Assembly: GCF_028737215.1 (NCBI RefSeq)
Contig: NZ_JAQZAM010000008.1
Coordinates: 124,001-188,000, forward strand
Source: Actinomycetospora chibensis
GTDB taxonomy: Bacteria > Actinomycetota > Actinomycetes > Mycobacteriales > Pseudonocardiaceae
DNA length: 64,000 nt
Direction: 5' to 3'
Shown: positions 27,021-35,587 of the stretch, piece after piece
Numbering within the stretch: the stretch's first letter is position 1
Layout of the letters: every line of letters begins with the position of its first letter
The notes under the pieces: model-generated
What the model was told of the DNA's origin: nothing
What the model saw: the letters and a program-made list of their open reading frames with translations, nothing else
Database searches by the model: none
Made by a program: the position numbers and the translations under genes

Positions 27021-28253
27021 TCACGAGGTGCCGAAGACGTTGCCCGTCGGGATCTTGGGGCGACCGAGGACGCGCGGAGGACCGGGGCGGGCCGCGGTGT
27101 AGAGGCCTGCGGTCTCGGCGGCGATGGAGGGCCAGGCGAAGTCGGTGTCGAGGCGTCGGCGGGCCGCGTCGGCGCGCGCCCGGGCGGCCACGGGGTCGTC
27201 CAGGCACCGGGTCACCGCCGCCGCCAGCCCCGGCACGTCGCCGGGCGCGAAGGACAGGCCGGTGACGCCGTCGACGACCACCTCGCCCAGCCCGCCCGCC
27301 CGGGACGCGACCAGCGGCGCGCCCGCCGCGGCGGCCTCGAGCGCGGTGATGCCGAAGGGCTCGTAGCGGCTGGGCAGCACGGCCGCGTCGGCGCCGGCGA
27401 GCAGATCGCGCAGCGTGGCGTCGTCGACGTGGCCGAGCAGTCGCACCGCCCGCCGCACCCGCGCGACACGGGCCCTTTCGGCGAGCCAGTCCGAGCACGA
27501 GCCGGTGCCCGCGACGAGCAGCTGCGTGCCGGGGTGGGCGCGGCGGATCGCAGGGAGGGCGGCGACGAGGTCGTGCACGCCCTTCTCCCACTCGAGGCGC
27601 CCGAGGTAGACGAGGCGGGGCGGGCTGTCGCGGTCCGGCGCGGCACGGCCCGCCCACCCCGAGGGGTCGATGCCGTTGTGCACGACGGCGACGTCGTCCG
27701 GGTCGAGGTCGAAGAGCCCCGAGACCTCGGCGCGCATGGCCTGCGAGCAGGTGACGACGGTGTCGGCGCGCCGGGCGAGCCACCACTCCACGGAGTGCAC
27801 CTGCTGGTTGAGCGGCTGCGAGAGCCAGCCGCCGTGCCGGCCGGCCTCGGTGGCGTGGATCGTGGCGACCAGCGGCGCGCCGGTGAGGTCCGCGAGCGCG
27901 ATCGCCGCGTGGGCGACGAGCCAGTCGTGGGCGTGGACGACGTCGGGCGTCCAGTCCCGCAGCAGGCCGGCCGTCGCGCGCAGCATCGCGTGGCCCAGCC
28001 CGAGGGTCCAGGCGACGAGGTCGCGGACGAACTCCAGGTGCGGCGGGTCCTCGGCCACGCGCAGGACGCGCACGCCGTCGACGCGCTCGATCGCCGTCGG
28101 GTGCGTCTCGGCGTCGGTGCCTGCGGGGTGGCGGGAGACGACCACCACGTCGTGCCCCGCGGCGCCCAGGGCCGTCGCCAGCGCGTGGACGTGGCGCCCG
28201 AGACCGCCGACCACCACCGGCGGGAACTCCCAGGACAGCATGAGCACCCGCAC
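27021..28253 (-). CDS. Alpha-glucan glycosyltransferase, GT4/GT5-like (Rv3032-like)
   Basis: A 410-residue GT-B glycosyltransferase. The N-terminal LMLSWEFPPVVVGGLGRHV is typical of glycogen-synthase-like GT4 enzymes, DVVHAHDWLVAHAA follows at ~100, and the C-terminal nucleotide-sugar site is LPSRYEPFGITALEAAAAG (E-x7-E motif). Mycobacterial Rv3032 elongates the alpha-1,4-glucan chain of methylglucose lipopolysaccharide (and contributes to glycogen); this gene has the same neighbours and a similar length (Rv3032 about 414). The GTG at 28253 (VRVLMLSW) was chosen because everything upstream in the open frame is repeat sequence (28276-28327). Confidence 0.9.
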   Translation of the reverse strand: MRVLMLSWEFPPVVVGGLGRHVHALATALGAAGHDVVVVSRHPAGTDAETHPTAIERVDGVRVLRVAEDPPHLEFVRDLVAWTLGLGHAMLRATAGLLRDWTPDVVHAHDWLVAHAAIALADLTGAPLVATIHATEAGRHGGWLSQPLNQQVHSVEWWLARRADTVVTCSQAMRAEVSGLFDLDPDDVAVVHNGIDPSGWAGRAAPDRDSPPRLVYLGRLEWEKGVHDLVAALPAIRRAHPGTQLLVAGTGSCSDWLAERARVARVRRAVRLLGHVDDATLRDLLAGADAAVLPSRYEPFGITALEAAAAGAPLVASRAGGLGEVVVDGVTGLSFAPGDVPGLAAAVTRCLDDPVAARARADAARRRLDTDFAWPSIAAETAGLYTAARPGPPRVLGRPKIPTGNVFGTS

Positions 28254-28275
28254 GCGCGCCGGCCCTCCCGCCCAT

Positions 28276-28327
28276 GATCGAAGTACCGATACGGACACTG
28301 AACGTCTGCGACGGCACTTCGCTGACA
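28276..28327 (+). repeat. Dispersed repeat family 1, copy C
   Basis: Matches the copy at 23450 at 50 of 52 bases. It lies in the 75-base gap between the GT4 start and the GH57 stop, both on the minus strand, so it sits in the GT4 leader region. Its right end abuts the GH57 stop codon at 28329. Confidence 0.9.
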
Positions 28328-28328
28328 T

Positions 28329-29876
28329 TCAGGCGAGCGAGCCTACTCCGGAGTAGGTAGGGGCGGCGCGCCGGTCGTCCGAGGGCCGACGGCGCAGGGC
28401 GCGGGCGTCGAGGCGCCCGAAGACGTCGTCCTGGGCGGCGAACTCGGCGGCCCGGGAGGCCGCGAGGTCGTGCCGGCCGGCGGGGAGCAGGTCGGTCAGC
28501 TCGCGGACGCGGTCGCGGTGCTGCGCCGCGCGGCGACGGGCGTAGTGCGCCGCGGAGTCCTTGGTGACCATGAACGCCCAGTCGCTCGAGAGCGCCAGCG
28601 CGGCCTGGGTCGCGAGGGTGTCGAGGGTGGCGTCGCGGCCGGCGGACGGCGGGCCGCCGTCGATCGCCGCGAGCAGGCGGCGCGCCACGTCCTCGTTGTC
28701 GGCCACGAGGTCGCGCACGGCGAGCCCGTCCCACACCCGCCAGTCCTTGCCCGACCCCCAGGACGACGCGGGCAGCACCACCGGCTCCTCGACGTGGCCG
28801 GCCTCGACCGCGCCCCGCAGGGTCGTCACGCGGACCCCGGTCGCCGGCAGCGCCGCGAGCACCGCCTCGAGCCACGCGGGGCCCTCGTGCCACCAGTGGC
28901 CGAACAGCTCGGTGTCGAACGCGCTGACGACCAGGCCCGGCCGCCCCCGCTGCGTGCGCAACGCCTCGAGCCGTGCCCGCACCACGTCGACGAAGTCCTG
29001 CGCGTCGCGCGCCACCGCCGCGGCGGCGCGCGCGGGGTCGTAGGGCTTCTTGTCCGCGGTGGCCACCCGCCGGCCGGTGACCCGCGCGGGCTTGAGGCCG
29101 GTGTCGTGGTCGTAGGTGTGGAAGTCGCGGTAGTCGGGGCCGCCCGGGTATCCCGCGCGCGGCGACCACACCCGGTAGGTGACCTCGAGGTCGCGCGCGA
29201 AGGCCACGACGTCGGTGCCGTCGACGGGGTGCGCGGCCGCGGTGTCGCCGCGCAGCGCCGGGCCGTCGACGAGGAAGCGCTCGACGCCCGCCGCCGCGTA
29301 GTCGTGCTCGAGCCCAGGGGTGTAGCCGCACTCGGGCGCCCAGATCCCCGCAGGCCGGCGGCCCAGGCGCAGGGCCGAGTCGCGCAGGCCGGCGTCGAGC
29401 AGGAACCGGCGCACGCGCCCCGGCAGCAGCGGCGCGAACGGGTGCGTGGCGGGCCCGCCGAGCAGCTCGACGACCCCGGCGTCGGCGAGGCGACCCAGCA
29501 CCGGCGAGGCGCCGTGGCGCCAGTCGCGCTCGAAGACCTCGAGGGCGTGGGCGGCGGCGCGGTGCTCGCGGGTCGAGAGCGCGGGATCCCGCGCCTCGTG
29601 CGCGCGCAGTTGCCAGTCCGCGAGCCATGTGTGCATCGACCGCAGCGCCGCCGGGTGGTCGAGCTGGGCGGCCAGCACGGGCGTGACGCCGAGGGTCAGC
29701 ACGTCACGCCGGCCCCGGGCCGCCAGGCGTTCGAGCGTCTCGACGACGGGCAGGTACGCGTGCGCCCAGGCCTGGTAGAGCCAGTCCTCGCCCACGGGCC
29801 AGGCGCCGTGGCGCAGCAGCCACGGCAGGTGGGAGTGCAGGACCAGGCAGAACGTGCCGACCGGTTCCCTCGACAC
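28329..29876 (-). CDS. GH57 (DUF1957) 1,4-alpha-glucan branching enzyme (Rv3031-like)
   Basis: A 515-residue protein. The GH57 barrel begins FCLVLHSHLPWLLRHGAWPVGEDWL; the catalytic Glu is probably in GIWAPECGYTPGLEHDY (~175-190) and the catalytic Asp in SAFDTELFGHWWHEGP (~335). A helical DUF1957 C-domain follows. Archaeal and bacterial relatives branch alpha-1,4-glucans; mycobacterial Rv3031 works with Rv3032 on methylglucose lipopolysaccharide. The GTG at 29876 was preferred over one at 29930 because a GGGAGGAC ribosome site lies just upstream of it. Length is near Rv3031 (526). Having GlgB and this enzyme in one window means two branching systems. Confidence 0.9.
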   Translation of the reverse strand: MSREPVGTFCLVLHSHLPWLLRHGAWPVGEDWLYQAWAHAYLPVVETLERLAARGRRDVLTLGVTPVLAAQLDHPAALRSMHTWLADWQLRAHEARDPALSTREHRAAAHALEVFERDWRHGASPVLGRLADAGVVELLGGPATHPFAPLLPGRVRRFLLDAGLRDSALRLGRRPAGIWAPECGYTPGLEHDYAAAGVERFLVDGPALRGDTAAAHPVDGTDVVAFARDLEVTYRVWSPRAGYPGGPDYRDFHTYDHDTGLKPARVTGRRVATADKKPYDPARAAAAVARDAQDFVDVVRARLEALRTQRGRPGLVVSAFDTELFGHWWHEGPAWLEAVLAALPATGVRVTTLRGAVEAGHVEEPVVLPASSWGSGKDWRVWDGLAVRDLVADNEDVARRLLAAIDGGPPSAGRDATLDTLATQAALALSSDWAFMVTKDSAAHYARRRAAQHRDRVRELTDLLPAGRHDLAASRAAEFAAQDDVFGRLDARALRRRPSDDRRAAPTYSGVGSLA

Positions 29877-29993
29877 GTCCGTCCTCCCGTCGTCCGACCC
29901 CGGTGCGACCCCGACGGGAGAGTTTCCCACCGTCCCCGGACGGCGGAGCGGCCGCCGGGGCCATCACGGGGAGCGGGCGCGCCTCGTTGGACC

Positions 29994-30317
29994 GTGAGCG
30001 TCACCCCCGACCCCGGAAGGGACCCCATTCGGAGCACGTCTCGGATCGTCGCCGGAGCACTCGCCACCGTCTCGGCGGGCGGTGCCCTCCTCGGGCTCGC
30101 CGGCACGGCCGTCGCCTCGCCCGTCCCGGGCGTCCCGGTGACCACCGCCGAGCAGTGCACGGGCGGCGGCGGGGAGCTCACCGGGGGCGGCCTGACCTGC
30201 ACCGGCGGCGGCGACACGGGCGACGTGGTGGTCGGCGAGGCCGCGGCGGGCGCGATGCGTCAGGCGCTGCCCGAGGAGGTCGCCGACCCGGCCCTCACGG
30301 CCGTCGGACGGCGCTGA
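29994..30317 (+). CDS. Small predicted secreted protein
   Basis: A 107-residue unknown. Residues ~15-40 form a signal peptide (IVAGALATVSAGGALLGLAG, then TAVASP with an AVA cleavage site). The mature part is Gly/Thr-rich with two cysteines (QCTGGGGELTGGGLTCTGGG), perhaps a disulfide, and an Ala/Glu-rich tail. No family recognised. The GTG start lacks a good ribosome site and other starts are possible. The 3' end overlaps the convergent methyltransferase by 23 bases, which weakens the call slightly. The signal peptide is the main support. Confidence 0.55.
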   Translation: MSVTPDPGRDPIRSTSRIVAGALATVSAGGALLGLAGTAVASPVPGVPVTTAEQCTGGGGELTGGGLTCTGGGDTGDVVVGEAAAGAMRQALPEEVADPALTAVGRR

Positions 30318-31065
30318 CCAGCAGGTCCAGCGACGCGTCGATCTCGTCGGCGCGCAGCTCGAAGTCCCCGGCCGACACCGCGGCCACGTCGGCGGCGAGC
30401 TGATCGGGCCACGGTGCCCCGGACAGCGCGAGCGCGATCTGCGCGTCGATGAGCGAGCCGCCGTGGCGCGCGTCGAGCGCCCGCAGCGCCGGGCCGTGGT
30501 GCAGGCCGGTCAGCGACTCCACGGCAAGGCCGGCGTCGGCGACGAGCCCGGCGAGCTCGGGCCCGGTCAGCTCGCGGGTGTGGAACGGGTTGAGCGGACG
30601 GTCGTCGGGCCCGGCGCCGGGGGAGAAGGTCAGCCGGTTCGGGGTCGCGCAGAACAGCCGCCCGCCGGGGCGCAGGACGCGCGCACACTCCGCGAGGAAG
30701 CCCGGCTGGTCCCACAGGTGCTCGATCACCTGCAGCGTCACCAGCGCGTCGACCGTCCCGTCGGCCACCGGCAGGGCCTGCAGGTCGGCGCGCGTCACGC
30801 CGACGGTCGGGTAGCGCGCGGCGACGTGGGCGGCGACGGCCGGGTCCAGCTCGACACCGACCACCCGGCGGGCCGACGAGGCCAGCAGCGCCGCCCCGTA
30901 CCCCTCGCCGACCCCGGCGTCGAGAACGAGCGCCCCCGCGCACGCGGGCGCCAGCGCCAGGTAGACGGCCTCGTGGCGGCGGAACCAGTAGTTCTCGACG
31001 TCGAGCCCGGGCACCGTGCGTTCGCCGGTGAGGGGGAGCGCCGGCTCCCGCGCGAGGTCGCTCAT
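30295..31065 (-). CDS. Class I SAM-dependent methyltransferase (Rv3030-like)
   Basis: A 256-residue protein. The SAM site is VLDAGVGEGYGAALLASSA (motif I ~48-56), with GVELDPAVAAHVAARYP and the later VDALVTLQVIEHLWDQP typical of small-molecule methyltransferases. C-terminal residues 160-256 are variable. Together with the GT4, GH57 and acyltransferase genes at 26.2-29.9 kb it reproduces the mycobacterial Rv3030-Rv3034c block; Rv3030 is a candidate methylglucose methyltransferase. The ATG at 31065 (MSDLAREP) follows a 120-base gap shared with the divergent DoxX gene. Confidence 0.85.
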   Translation of the reverse strand: MSDLAREPALPLTGERTVPGLDVENYWFRRHEAVYLALAPACAGALVLDAGVGEGYGAALLASSARRVVGVELDPAVAAHVAARYPTVGVTRADLQALPVADGTVDALVTLQVIEHLWDQPGFLAECARVLRPGGRLFCATPNRLTFSPGAGPDDRPLNPFHTRELTGPELAGLVADAGLAVESLTGLHHGPALRALDARHGGSLIDAQIALALSGAPWPDQLAADVAAVSAGDFELRADEIDASLDLLVSAVRRP

Positions 31066-31185
31066 CGCGTCACAGTGTCCGACGCGCCGACCGGCAGCCG
31101 CCCCCGGGTCCCGCGCGCTCGCGGTCTCGGACGGCGCTGACGGGGTACCTCCCCGCGACGTCCCCGTCAGGAAGGTCCGAGACCC

Positions 31186-31602
31186 ATGACCGCCAGCACG
31201 ACGCCGCCGCTCACCCAGCAGCTGTGCCGGTGGGGGTGGGGCGCCGGCCTCATCCTCGCCGGCACCGGCCACCTCACGTTCGTCCGCGAGGAGTTCCGGT
31301 CGCAGGTCCCGCCCTGGGTGCCGATCGACGCCGACGACGTCGTGCTGCTGAGCGGCGCGGTGGAGATCTCCCTCGGTCTCGGGCTGCTGGCCCTGCCGAA
31401 GGAGCGCCGGCGGATGTCGGCGCTCGCGACCGCGTTCCTCGTCGCCGTCTTCCCCGGCAACATCGCGCAGTACCGCAACCAGGTGGACGGCCTCGGGCTC
31501 GACACCGATGGCAAGCGGCTCGTGCGCCTGCTCATCGAGCCGGCGCTGTGGGCGACGGCGCTGCACGCCGGTGGCCTACTCCCGGGTGTGCGCCACCGCT
31601 GA
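31186..31602 (+). CDS. DoxX-like small membrane protein
   Basis: A 138-residue membrane protein with four hydrophobic stretches: about 16-30 (GWGAGLILAGTGHLTF), 52-72 (LLSGAVEISLGLGLLALP), 78-95 (MSALATAFLVAVFPGNI) and 115-132. The pattern GAGLILAGTGHLTF plus FPGNIAQYRNQVDG matches the DoxX-like (DUF) family of unknown biochemical role. An ATG start follows GAAGGTCCGAGACCC, a fair ribosome site. Divergent from the methyltransferase. Not obviously linked to the iron island downstream. Confidence 0.75.
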   Translation: MTASTTPPLTQQLCRWGWGAGLILAGTGHLTFVREEFRSQVPPWVPIDADDVVLLSGAVEISLGLGLLALPKERRRMSALATAFLVAVFPGNIAQYRNQVDGLGLDTDGKRLVRLLIEPALWATALHAGGLLPGVRHR

Positions 31603-31605
31603 CCG

Positions 31606-31827
31606 CGGCTCCTCCGGCACGCGCAGCGGCACCCCGCGAACGGGTGTGCCGACACCGCCGACGAGGACGGAAAGTTCACGGCCAACGGCGGCACCGACGG
31701 CGACGCGGCGCTGGGCAACGTCCTCGCGCAGGCGCCCGTCGGCGGGGCCGACGTCGGCAACATCGTCTGCAACCGCGTCCTGAACGACAACCTCAGCGGC
31801 AACACCATCGCGATCAGCGTGCTCTGA
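31606..31827 (+). pseudogene. 5'-truncated remnant of a small secreted protein gene
   Basis: The frame ending at the TGA 31825-31827 encodes a well-formed, clearly protein-like sequence (NGCADTADEDGKFTANGG, then LGNVLAQAPVGGADVGNIVC and a tail ending AISVL) but has no start codon. Upstream in frame is only the stop of the DoxX gene at 31600-31602. The two cysteines and Gly/Asn/Asp-rich composition suggest the mature part of a secreted protein whose signal peptide and start have been lost, perhaps by deletion next to the DoxX gene. I do not recognise the family. Confidence 0.6.
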
Positions 31828-31847
31828 CGAGCGCACCCGAGGTCCAC

Positions 31848-31885
31848 GACGGGCCCGGCCCCACCGATCGGGGGCCGGGCCCGTC
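31848..31885. terminator. Strong GC hairpin upstream of the iron island
   Basis: GACGGGCCCGGCCCC and GGGGCCGGGCCCGTC are perfect 15-bp arms around an 8-base loop. It follows the secreted-protein remnant by 20 bases and separates it from the iron-regulated operon. The remaining ~110 bases to the iron box show nothing else. Confidence 0.75.
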
Positions 31886-31996
31886 GCGCGTCGCGGCCGG
31901 TGCTGACCCCGGAGCCGGCCCGTGGCGGCAACACCCCGTGACCGCCCGACCACGCGATGTGGGAGGGCCGACATGGTCATCGCCGCATTCGTCTGG

Positions 31997-32015
31997 TTAG
32001 GTTAGGGTTCCCTAA
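31997..32015. promoter_or_regulatory. IdeR/DmdR iron box upstream of sidA
   Basis: TTAGGTTAGGGTTCCCTAA matches the actinobacterial IdeR/DmdR consensus TTAGGTTAGSCTAACCTAA at 16 of 19 positions. It ends 24 bases before the sidA start, the right place to repress the siderophore operon when iron is sufficient. Confidence 0.88.
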
Positions 32016-32039
32016 CGGTCGCCGACGCCGGGGAGAACG

Positions 32040-33485
32040 ATGAATCGCGAACCGGGATCGCCTGGGGATGTCGTGGACATCCTCGGGGTGGGGTTCGGGC
32101 CCTCGAACCTCGCGCTGGCCCTGGCGGTGCAGGAGCACAACGAGCGCGTGCCGGACTCCTCGCGGATCCGCGCGTCGTTCGTCGAGCAGCAGGCCGCCTT
32201 CGGCTGGCACCGCGGGATGCTCCTCGACGGGGCCACCATGCAGGTCTCCTTCCTCAAGGACCTCGTGACGATGCGGGACCCGACGAGCCCGCGGTCCTAC
32301 CTGAACTACCTGCAGGGCCAGGGCCGGTTGGCCGACTTCATCAACAACAAGTCGCTGTTCCCCTCGCGGGTCGAGTTCCACGACTACCTCGAGTGGTGTG
32401 CCGCCGACGTCCGCCACCTCGTCGCGTACGGGACGCGGGCTGTCGCGGTGCACCCCGTGACCGGGCCGGACGGCGAGATCGACCAGATCGACGTCGTCCT
32501 TCGCGACGCCCAGGGCAGCGCCGCCGAGTCCCGGGTCGTGCGCACCCGCAACCTCGTGCTCGCCACCGGCCTGGTCCCGTGGCTGCCCGAGGGGGTCGCG
32601 CGCGGGAGGAGGATCTGGCACAACAGCGAGCTGCTCTCCCGCCTGGACGAGCTCCCGCCCGCCGGTCCGCGCCGCCGCCGCTACGTGGTCATCGGCGCGG
32701 GCCAGAGCGCGGCGGAGACGACGGCACACCTGCACGACCGCGAGGACGCGTCCGAGGTGCACTCGGTGTTCTCCCGCTACGGCTACAGCCCGGCCGACGA
32801 CACGTCGTTCGCCAACCGCATCTTCGATCCCGAGGCGGTCGACCACTTCTTCGCGGCCTCCGGCGAGGTCAAGCAGATGCTGCTCGACTACCACGCCAAC
32901 ACGAACTACTCCGTGGTCGACCCGGACCTGATCGCCGAGCTCTACCGGCGCGCCTACCAGGAGCAGGTCCGGGGGCCGCGGCGCCTGCACGTGCACGGGG
33001 CCTCGCGGGTGTCGAGCGTGCGCTCCCCGGATCCCGACGTCGACGGCGACGGACCCGGAGCAGGGGCCGACGGTCCCGACGTCGAGGTCGACGTCGAGGT
33101 CCTGACCACCGGCCACCACCACACGATCGCCGCCGACGTCGTCGTCTACGCCACCGGCTACCGGCCGATCGACCCGAGCGGGCTGCTCGGCGACATCGGG
33201 GCCTGGTGCCGGCGGGCCGAGGACGGCGAGCTGCTGGTCGACCGCGACTACCGGCTGCACACCGTCGAACCGCTCACGGCCGGCGTCTACCTGCAGGGAC
33301 CCACCGAGCACACCCACGGCATCAGCTCGACGCTGCTCTCGACCACGGCCGTGCGGGCGGGCGAGATCCTCGACTCGGTGCTCGGGCACCGGCGTCCGGA
33401 GCCCGACCTGCCGGTCGCCCACGAGAGCGGCGAGCCCGCCACCGTCGGGCCGCGGTGGGGCGACCCGGGGGTGGTGACGTCGTGA
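32040..33485 (+). CDS. SidA/IucD/PvdA-family L-ornithine/L-lysine N-monooxygenase
   Basis: A 481-residue flavin- and NADPH-dependent N-hydroxylase that makes N-hydroxy-ornithine or N-hydroxy-lysine for hydroxamate siderophores. FAD site GVGFGPSNLALALA (~15-28), substrate/FAD block MLLDGATMQVSFLKDLVT (~60-77), NADPH site VIGAGQSAAETTAHL (~218) and late ATGYRP are all present. The residues that separate ornithine from lysine specificity cannot be read confidently. GGGGAGAA lies just before the ATG, and an IdeR-type box lies 24 bases upstream. Its stop overlaps dhbA (GTGA), so it is the first gene of the DHB operon. Confidence 0.92.
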   Translation: MNREPGSPGDVVDILGVGFGPSNLALALAVQEHNERVPDSSRIRASFVEQQAAFGWHRGMLLDGATMQVSFLKDLVTMRDPTSPRSYLNYLQGQGRLADFINNKSLFPSRVEFHDYLEWCAADVRHLVAYGTRAVAVHPVTGPDGEIDQIDVVLRDAQGSAAESRVVRTRNLVLATGLVPWLPEGVARGRRIWHNSELLSRLDELPPAGPRRRRYVVIGAGQSAAETTAHLHDREDASEVHSVFSRYGYSPADDTSFANRIFDPEAVDHFFAASGEVKQMLLDYHANTNYSVVDPDLIAELYRRAYQEQVRGPRRLHVHGASRVSSVRSPDPDVDGDGPGAGADGPDVEVDVEVLTTGHHHTIAADVVVYATGYRPIDPSGLLGDIGAWCRRAEDGELLVDRDYRLHTVEPLTAGVYLQGPTEHTHGISSTLLSTTAVRAGEILDSVLGHRRPEPDLPVAHESGEPATVGPRWGDPGVVTS

Positions 33486-34243
33486 CGGCCCTGGTGACAG
33501 GCGCCGCCGGCGGCATCGGGCTCGCGGTCTGCCGGCGCCTGGCCGACGCGGGCGCGCCGATCGCGCTGCTCGACCGCGACGCCGAGGCCGTCGAGGCGGC
33601 CGCCGCAGCGGTCCGCGAGCACGGCGGCGCCGCGGTCGCGGTGCCCGCCGACGTCACCGACGCCGCCGCTGTCGAGAAGGCGGTGGACGCCGCCGAGGAG
33701 GCGCTCGGGCCGCTGGACACGCTGGTCAACGTCGCCGGCGTGCTGCACGTCGGCCGGATCACCGAGCTCGACGACGCCGACTGGCGGCACTGCCTCGACG
33801 TCAACGCCACCGGCGTCATGCACGCCTGCCGCGCCGTCGGCGCCCGGCTCGCCGACCGCGGGCGCGGCTCCGTCGTCACCGTCGCGTCCAACGCCGCGGG
33901 CGTCCCGCGGACGGGGATGGCCGCGTACGCCGCGTCGAAGGCGGCCGCCGTCGCGCTCACACGCGTCCTGGGCCTCGAGCTCGCCGGGCGGGGCGTGCGC
34001 GCCAACGTCGTCTGCCCGGGGTCGACCGACACCGGGATGCTCAGCGCCATGGGCGACCTGCCCGCCGACCACGCCGCCCTCGTCCGCGGCTCGGCCGAGA
34101 CGTTCAAGCTCGGCATCCCCCTCGGGCGGATCGCCGCGCCGCAGGACGTGGCCGAGGTCGTCGCGTTCCTCGCCTCCGACGCCGCCCGTCACGTCACCCT
34201 CCAGACCGTCTACGTCGACGGCGGAGCCTCCCTCGGGCCCTGA
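33482..34243 (+). CDS. dhbA: 2,3-dihydro-2,3-dihydroxybenzoate dehydrogenase (SDR)
   Basis: A 253-residue short-chain dehydrogenase. NAD site TGAAGGIGLAVCRRL (7-21), NVAGV, catalytic Ser in VASNAAG and Y-x3-K in AYAASKAAA, and the C-terminal cofactor block all fit. DhbA/EntA members oxidise 2,3-dihydro-DHB to 2,3-dihydroxybenzoate; this assignment rests mainly on its place among dhbC, dhbE and dhbB, because SDR sequence alone is weak on substrate. GTGA overlap with the N-monooxygenase gene. An 81-base gap follows before dhbC. Confidence 0.85.
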   Translation: MTALVTGAAGGIGLAVCRRLADAGAPIALLDRDAEAVEAAAAAVREHGGAAVAVPADVTDAAAVEKAVDAAEEALGPLDTLVNVAGVLHVGRITELDDADWRHCLDVNATGVMHACRAVGARLADRGRGSVVTVASNAAGVPRTGMAAYAASKAAAVALTRVLGLELAGRGVRANVVCPGSTDTGMLSAMGDLPADHAALVRGSAETFKLGIPLGRIAAPQDVAEVVAFLASDAARHVTLQTVYVDGGASLGP

Positions 34244-34324
34244 GCCGACCGTCCCCCGACCTCCACCGCTGCCGTCCCCGCACGTCCGACCACCGCCCTC
34301 GGCCCGCACCGTGAGAGGACCCCG

Positions 34325-35587
34325 ATGACCAGCACCCCGACCAGCGCCGGCCCGGAGCTCGAGCCCGTGGGGCAGGACGTGTCGGTCGACGTCCCGCCCG
34401 GCCCCGGTTCCGGTCCGGGGGCGTTCCTCTTCTCCACCCGGGAGGTGACGCTGCGGACCACCGGGGTGCGGACCCGTGTCCCGGACGCCTCGCCGGGCTC
34501 GGTGGGTGCGATGGCCGCGGCGACGCTCGCGGCCCAGCGGGCGGCCGGCAACCCCGACCCGCTGGTGGTGGGGGCGGTCGGGTTCGCGCCCGGCAAGGCC
34601 CGCCTCGTGGTCCCGGGGCACGTCCACCGCACGCCGACCTTCGCGCGCGACGAGGGCGACGCCCCGCCCGCACCGCCGCTGACCGCGCCGCCCTCGGCGC
34701 CCGCGTCGGTGGGCACCCGGTGGGATTTCCGCGCCGAGCCGGCCCCGCCGCGGTACGCGGCCGCCGTGCGCCGCGCGCTGGAGATGATCGCCGAGGGCGA
34801 CCTGGAGAAGGTCGTGCTCGCCCGCGCGGCGACGCTGACCGCGCCCGCGCCCCTCGACCTCGCCGTGGTCCTCGAGCGCCTCGCCGCCCGCAACCCCACG
34901 GGGTACGTGTTCGCGGCGGACGTCACCGACCCGGCGGAGAACGCTGCCGACAACTCCGGCGCCCGCACCCTCGTCGGCAACAGCCCGGAGCTGCTCGCGG
35001 CCCGCCGCGGCGACCTCGTCGTGTCCCACCCCCTCGCCGGGACGGCCCCCCGCAGTCCCGACCCCGACGAGGACGCCCGCCGCGGGGAGGAGCTCGCGTC
35101 GTCGGTCAAGGACCTGCGCGAGCACGCGCTCGTCGTCGACCGGGTCGCCGAGCGGCTGGCGCCCTACTGCACGTCGCTGCAGGTCCCCGCCGCACCGAGC
35201 GTCACGCGGACCGCCTCCCTGTGGCACCTCGGCACCCGCATCGAGGGCACGCTGCGCGACCCCGCGCCGACCTCGCTGCAGCTCGCCGAGGCGCTGCATC
35301 CCACTCCCGCGGTGTGCGGGGAGCCGACCGATGCGGCCCGCGCCGCCATCGAGGAGCTCGAGGAGTTCCCGCGCGGCTTCTACTCCGGCCTCGTCGGCTG
35401 GTGCGACGCCGATGGCGACGGCGAGTGGGCGGTCACGATCCGGTGCGCCGAGGTCGCGGGACGCGCGGTGCGCGTCTACGCGGGGGCCGGGGTCGTCGAG
35501 GGCTCCCGCCCCGAGGCCGAGCTGGCGGAGACGAGTGCCAAGTTCCGCACACTGCTCTCGGCGCTCGGGCTGGAGGCGACGCCGTGA
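34325..35587 (+). CDS. dhbC: Isochorismate synthase
   Basis: A 420-residue chorismate-binding enzyme of the EntC/DhbC/MenF type, converting chorismate to isochorismate. The chorismate-utilising domain occupies about 145-415: [40 protein letters not shown], and the metal/active-site block [11 protein letters not shown] with [14 protein letters not shown]. The N-terminal ~140 residues are Pro/Gly-rich and variable. ATG preceded by GAGAGGACCCC. Overlaps dhbE by GTGA. With dhbB and dhbA it supplies 2,3-dihydroxybenzoate. Confidence 0.93.
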   Translation: MTSTPTSAGPELEPVGQDVSVDVPPGPGSGPGAFLFSTREVTLRTTGVRTRVPDASPGSVGAMAAATLAAQRAAGNPDPLVVGAVGFAPGKARLVVPGHVHRTPTFARDEGDAPPAPPLTAPPSAPASVGTRWDFRAEPAPPRYAAAVRRALEMIAEGDLEKVVLARAATLTAPAPLDLAVVLERLAARNPTGYVFAADVTDPAENAADNSGARTLVGNSPELLAARRGDLVVSHPLAGTAPRSPDPDEDARRGEELASSVKDLREHALVVDRVAERLAPYCTSLQVPAAPSVTRTASLWHLGTRIEGTLRDPAPTSLQLAEALHPTPAVCGEPTDAARAAIEELEEFPRGFYSGLVGWCDADGDGEWAVTIRCAEVAGRAVRVYAGAGVVEGSRPEAELAETSAKFRTLLSALGLEATP

